From: Pogonophryne albipinna
Taxonomy: Eukaryota; Chordata; Actinopteri; Perciformes; Artedidraconidae
NCBI GenBank assembly: GCA_028583405.1
Contig: CM053260.1
Location: forward strand, 17,005,763 to 17,069,762
Reading direction: 5' to 3'
Length of the DNA stretch: 64,000 nucleotides
Shown: positions 60,715-64,000 of the stretch, in pieces
How the letters are laid out: every line of letters starts with the position of its first letter
How positions within the stretch are numbered: position 1 is the stretch's first letter
Notes under the pieces: generated by a model
Seen by the model: only the letters and a program-made list of their open reading frames with translations
Database searches by the model: none
What the model was told of the DNA's origin: nothing
Program-made: the position numbers and the translations under genes

Positions 60715-62073
60715 CAGTGACGTGCGGTGAGGTTCATGGTTGGTGAGGCACTGACTCTTTCAGAGTCAGATTTACAAATATTATATATTTTGACCTTAAA
60801 GGTGGCGGGGTAGGTAATTTTGGAGAAACCAGCTCGAGTGCGCTAGAATTTGAAAATACACAGCCCCTCCTCCAACACACACGAACGCGCACATGACCAA
60901 TGAGGGCACGAGATAAGTTTGTGCACAGATGGAAGGCTGACAGGCAGGTTATTTTAGCCGGGCCGGCTAAAATGAGTGGTCGTGCTTTTTACAGTACTAC
61001 GGCTTCCACTGATGAAATGTTTTTATGTATTTTTTGTCAAAGCACTTAAGATATTCATTGCTATCGGGATGTTAAGAGCATTCCATGGAATATAACAAAA
61101 AGTGTATATCGTGCCGGTTTCTCAAACTTACCTACCCCACCTTTAATCGAAATATTCTGTTATTTTCAAAACTTTTTTAGTCTGATGCTTCGATTCATTT
61201 TAAACAGACCGTTCAACAAAAGGATAGCCTACCCAAAATCTAAATATTGGATTGTTCTCTTAGTAAGATCCAATTTTCATTACAAATGTGGTCTTACCTT
61301 GACTTGAAGATGAAGTCCATGCTATCCTTCTGGACAACAATCTTTATTACTTTTTTGTAAAAGTCCTCCTTATCTTCCTCTAGTTTCAAAAGCCTAGCTT
61401 GTTGTTTTCGTCTGCGTAGAATAACAGTAGCAATAAGAACCTGTGGGCTCACTTACGCCCCCTTCAGTGCGGCAGAGGTTGTGGCTGCCTCCCCTGGTGC
61501 TTTTTTCATTGCCGTTGTATGATGAGACCAGCGAGCTTAAATATCATATATACGTGAAATAAGTTATTTAGAGACTATGGATGGCGAGGATAAATGTAAT
61601 AAAGGGATCTACAAACATTACATTGGTGACATACAGTGAGATGGTGCAGGCATACGCTTAGGGCCCGCTTTCCAGACAGTTTCTGTGGGGTGACGCATTC
61701 TGAGGTGAGGCAGAGCTCATCTGTGCCTCACCTCACCCCACAGTAACTGGCTTGAGCGCGCTCACAAAATAAGTGCCCGCGCTACATTAGTGCCCGTGCT
61801 CCAGCAAGTTACTGTGGGCTTCTGTGAGGCAGAGCTCGTCCCTGCCTCACTTCTCAATCTCATCGCTCCCCGTAGTTGTAGCGGAGCTCGGCAAATTAGC
61901 CGATTTTTACTATAAAAAGCGATTGGAATCAAACAGAAATCACATTTACAACACAGATCAGTGGACACATTTTATTATTATTATTATTTGTATTATTATT
62001 CTTTTTTTCCGTTACATTGGAGAATGACAAGTGAGGCTCTGCCTCACCTGCCTCCCCTGACCGCACGTCGCTG
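60715..62073. mobile_element. hAT-L, inserted in hAT-K
   Basis: Ends CAGTGACGTGCGGTGAGG and (inverted) CAGCGACGTGCGGTCAGGGG, 8-bp TSD ATGTGTGT (60707-60714, 62074-62081). The interior is AT-rich with GTGAGGCA-type repeats at 61690-61860. It contains the MITE at 60796-61146. Confidence 0.88.
60796..61146. mobile_element. MITE with TTAAAGGTGGGGTAGGTAA ends
   Basis: 351 bp; left end TTAAAGGTGGCGGGGTAGGT, right end ACTTACCTACCCCACCTTTAA. A related left half is at 48198. Noncoding. Confidence 0.85.

Positions 62074-62168
<95 letters not shown>
62074..62168. repeat. TG microsatellite
   Basis: Starts in the right TSD of hAT-L and continues about 90 bp. Confidence 0.95.
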
Positions 62169-62170
<2 letters not shown>

Positions 62171-62401
62171 CTGCTCAGCTCTGTGTGTTCGGTGTGTTTG
62201 TGTCTGTCCGACACCGGCATTTGTTTTCAAATGACCATGAACAGTAATTTACACACATCTGGCTAACTCCATAGGTAGCCTATATGCGGGTGTTCCCAAA
62301 AGAAGTTAGTTTAATCTTAATCTCGATGTAGTGCTAAATGCTATCGGAGTGCATCGGAACGAACGTCACTATCATAATATCTTCTGAAAACAAATGCCAG
62401 T

Positions 62402-62436
<35 letters not shown>

Positions 62437-62476
62437 GCACGCACACACACACACATACACACACACACACACACAC
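62402..62476. repeat. CA microsatellite
   Basis: CA repeat with CGCA and TACA variants inside hAT-K. Confidence 0.93.
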
Positions 62477-63152
62477 CCTGTCGACCGGACATCTCCTTCA
62501 TAATGCGCCTTCTCCTCATTTTCCCAGCATTCACTGGATTATCCGTAAATCATACAAACAAAACCAAAACGTTGATTTATCTGTTTTCCCGTTTTGGTTT
62601 TAAAAACTGAATAAGTCGGTTTTCCGGTTTTCCGAAAAACCAAAAAACGACACCGGTTCTTTTTTAAACGTTGTTAATATGTTTTGGATGCATATTGTTC
62701 TAGTATTTGTTCAGGCTGTTACATACAAGTAGCCTCTGTTGCTACCTGGTGGCGAATAAATATTAAAATCAGTTAAAATTGACAACCGGTCCGCGATTTT
62801 TTTTTAATGTATCTGCCGGTCCTTGGCACAATAAAGGTTTGGAACCCCTGCCTTAAAGAACTCAGAAAATAATCTCTTATCGAACTGAGGCTCCAGTAAA
62901 ACACACTGACTGCATCTCTACATGGACATCATGGTGTTTACATGAGCACAGAGAGATCAGGTTATTCATGTTCCCTGTTTACATGATAAATACTAGTAAC
63001 CTGGCATTTCGATGCCTTTTCTCATCTAAACTATTCAGTATTTGTATCTCTCTATCATGACATAAAGACGAAACTCCTCTCCAGAAGTGAGACGCTTTTG
63101 CCGTCGCCGCCATCACTGTTAACTGATTAATTGCTACCAGTTGAAGACTTAC

Positions 63153-63188
63153 TTTCCTATTCTTTGAAAACAATGTTCTTATGTCCAT
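63153..63188 (-). pseudogene. hAT-J transposase first exon
   Basis: Encodes MDIRTLFSKNRK followed directly by a consensus donor GTAAGT. This is the typical short start exon of fish hAT transposases (MDIR.FF.K.K). No later exons survive in the element, so it is a remnant. Confidence 0.6.
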
Positions 63189-63620
63189 GTTGTCTGGGGG
63201 AGAAAACATATCAAACCAAGAGATCGTCAGCTTTGATTTTCGCTGTATTAACAATGTCCTGAACATTTGGTGTGTGTGCCTTACCTCCGCTACCGGCATC
63301 GCTTCATACAACAGATCTGAGCTGTCCAACTATGACAACACTCCTTGAACATGCGCGCTATGGGAGAATCTGCCTTGGTACAAAGTAGCAGTGAAAACAT
63401 GGTACGGAGTTTCATTGATTTGGGCATTCTCTCAATAAGCAAGTGGAATGGAGTTGACAGTGAAGCACTGACACAGCGCTCTACAGAGTGCGGCGAGTGG
63501 ATAGACCGATTCACGGACTTTCCACATGGTAAAAGTGGGGGGGTCTAAACTAATCATTTGAAAAAGTGGGGGGGACTTGTCCCACCCTCATATAATGGCT
63601 GCGACGCCCATGAGTTCAGG

Positions 63621-64000
63621 TAACATGCTGTGACCCGTCTGTACATCAAATTACTATTAATATGTGTTCCTATACGTGTTTAAGATGACCAATAACAGAG
63701 TAGACCATTTGAGAAAATATGTGCCTTTATTGTTAAGTCCAGCTTCTATTAGAGTCAAATGGACCAAAAATGATCCCTGAAATGATCGCCAAGACCCTGT
63801 GACATGGATTGAAATCATTTCTGGAGAGCACTACAAACACTGTAGTATACAGCAACAGCTCTAATATAAAAAGTGCATTTAGTTGTAGTTTCTGTCAGAC
63901 GTTTATTTCATAACAACCTTAGTCTTATCGCTCAGGTGATATTCACCTAATGATAAAAAACAAACATTCACACTCATGTGGTGTATGTTACAGATCTTTT
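63621..64000. other. Flanking DNA, nothing recognised
   Basis: AT-rich sequence right of hAT-J, with no coding or repeat signal that I can support. Confidence 0.5.

Larger units (their letters stand above)
59882..62850. mobile_element. hAT-K, inserted in hAT-J
   Basis: Ends CAGGGGTTCCCAACCCC and (inverted) CAGGGGTTCCAAACC, perfect 8-bp TSD CCTTAAAG (59874-59881, 62851-62858). It contains GCCGGTCC / GCCGGGCC subterminal blocks, a segment of about 180 bp shared with hAT-E (60260-60440), a common fish repeat at 60460-60660 (AGCGCTTTATCAAAGACTC...) and hAT-L. Confidence 0.92.
59003..63612 (-). mobile_element. hAT-J, 0.2 kb upstream of cda
   Basis: Ends CATGGGCGTAGGAAG and (inverted) CATGGGCGTCGCAGCC, perfect 8-bp TSD AGTTCAGG (58995-59002, 63613-63620). 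A minus-strand transposase start exon lies near its right end. hAT-K has inserted inside it. Confidence 0.92.

Noticed and set aside
62012..62603. Open frames across TG/CA tracts near 62.1 and 62.4 kb
   Set aside because: Dinucleotide repeat artefacts without domains.

Overview
This is teleost fish nuclear DNA. Four intron-bearing vertebrate genes can be read: tmem167b (partial, minus), b3galt6 (minus), dnajc16 (plus) and cda (minus). Everything else is dominated by fish-type DNA transposons, mostly hAT elements with 8-bp target-site duplications (TSDs), plus one Ty3/gypsy LTR retrotransposon, LINE tails, foldback elements and CA/TG microsatellites. There is no bacterial or organellar signal. 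I cannot name the species.

Layout. 1-928: first two exons of tmem167b. 3586-4605: single-exon b3galt6. 6402-14859: dnajc16, 15 coding exons encoding about 805 aa, head-to-head with b3galt6. 16617-56056: a 39.4-kb block of nested transposons that behaves as one outer hAT insertion (TSD GTTTAAGG at 16609-16616 and 56057-56064). 56059-58802: cda, four exons, 162 aa. 59003-63612: a second nest of three hATs, one inside another, upstream of cda.

The main result is that the outer hAT landed exactly on the cda stop codon. The 8-bp TSD contains the stop, so the coding sequence is intact, but the original cda 3' UTR now lies 39.4 kb away next to the dnajc16 3' end. dnajc16 and cda were once close convergent neighbours.

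Inside the block the insertion order can be read from matching TSDs. The outer hAT-A contains foldback FB1 (about 18994-39441). FB1 is split by hAT-B (19400-22366, which carries a THAP/SWIM-type element) and by hAT-C (22499-39262). hAT-C holds hAT-D (22790-38585). hAT-D holds hAT-E (25669-27475, itself holding hAT-F) and hAT-G (28456-38529). hAT-G carries a recognisable transposase gene broken by a LINE tail, by another hAT (hAT-H, with its own transposase on the other strand) and by a smaller element. To the right are a second foldback, a short-TIR element, a THAP-gene remnant, a 5.2-kb inverted-repeat element filled with satellite-like repeats whose 149-bp arms are identical and end in CA/TG runs, and a young gypsy element with integrase upstream of reverse transcriptase.

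The host genes have unrelated jobs: Golgi membrane protein, glycosaminoglycan linker synthesis, ER co-chaperone and pyrimidine salvage. Nothing suggests a shared pathway; they are ordinary linked genes. The unusual biology is in the transposon nest, its effect on the cda 3' end, and the inverted-repeat satellite element.
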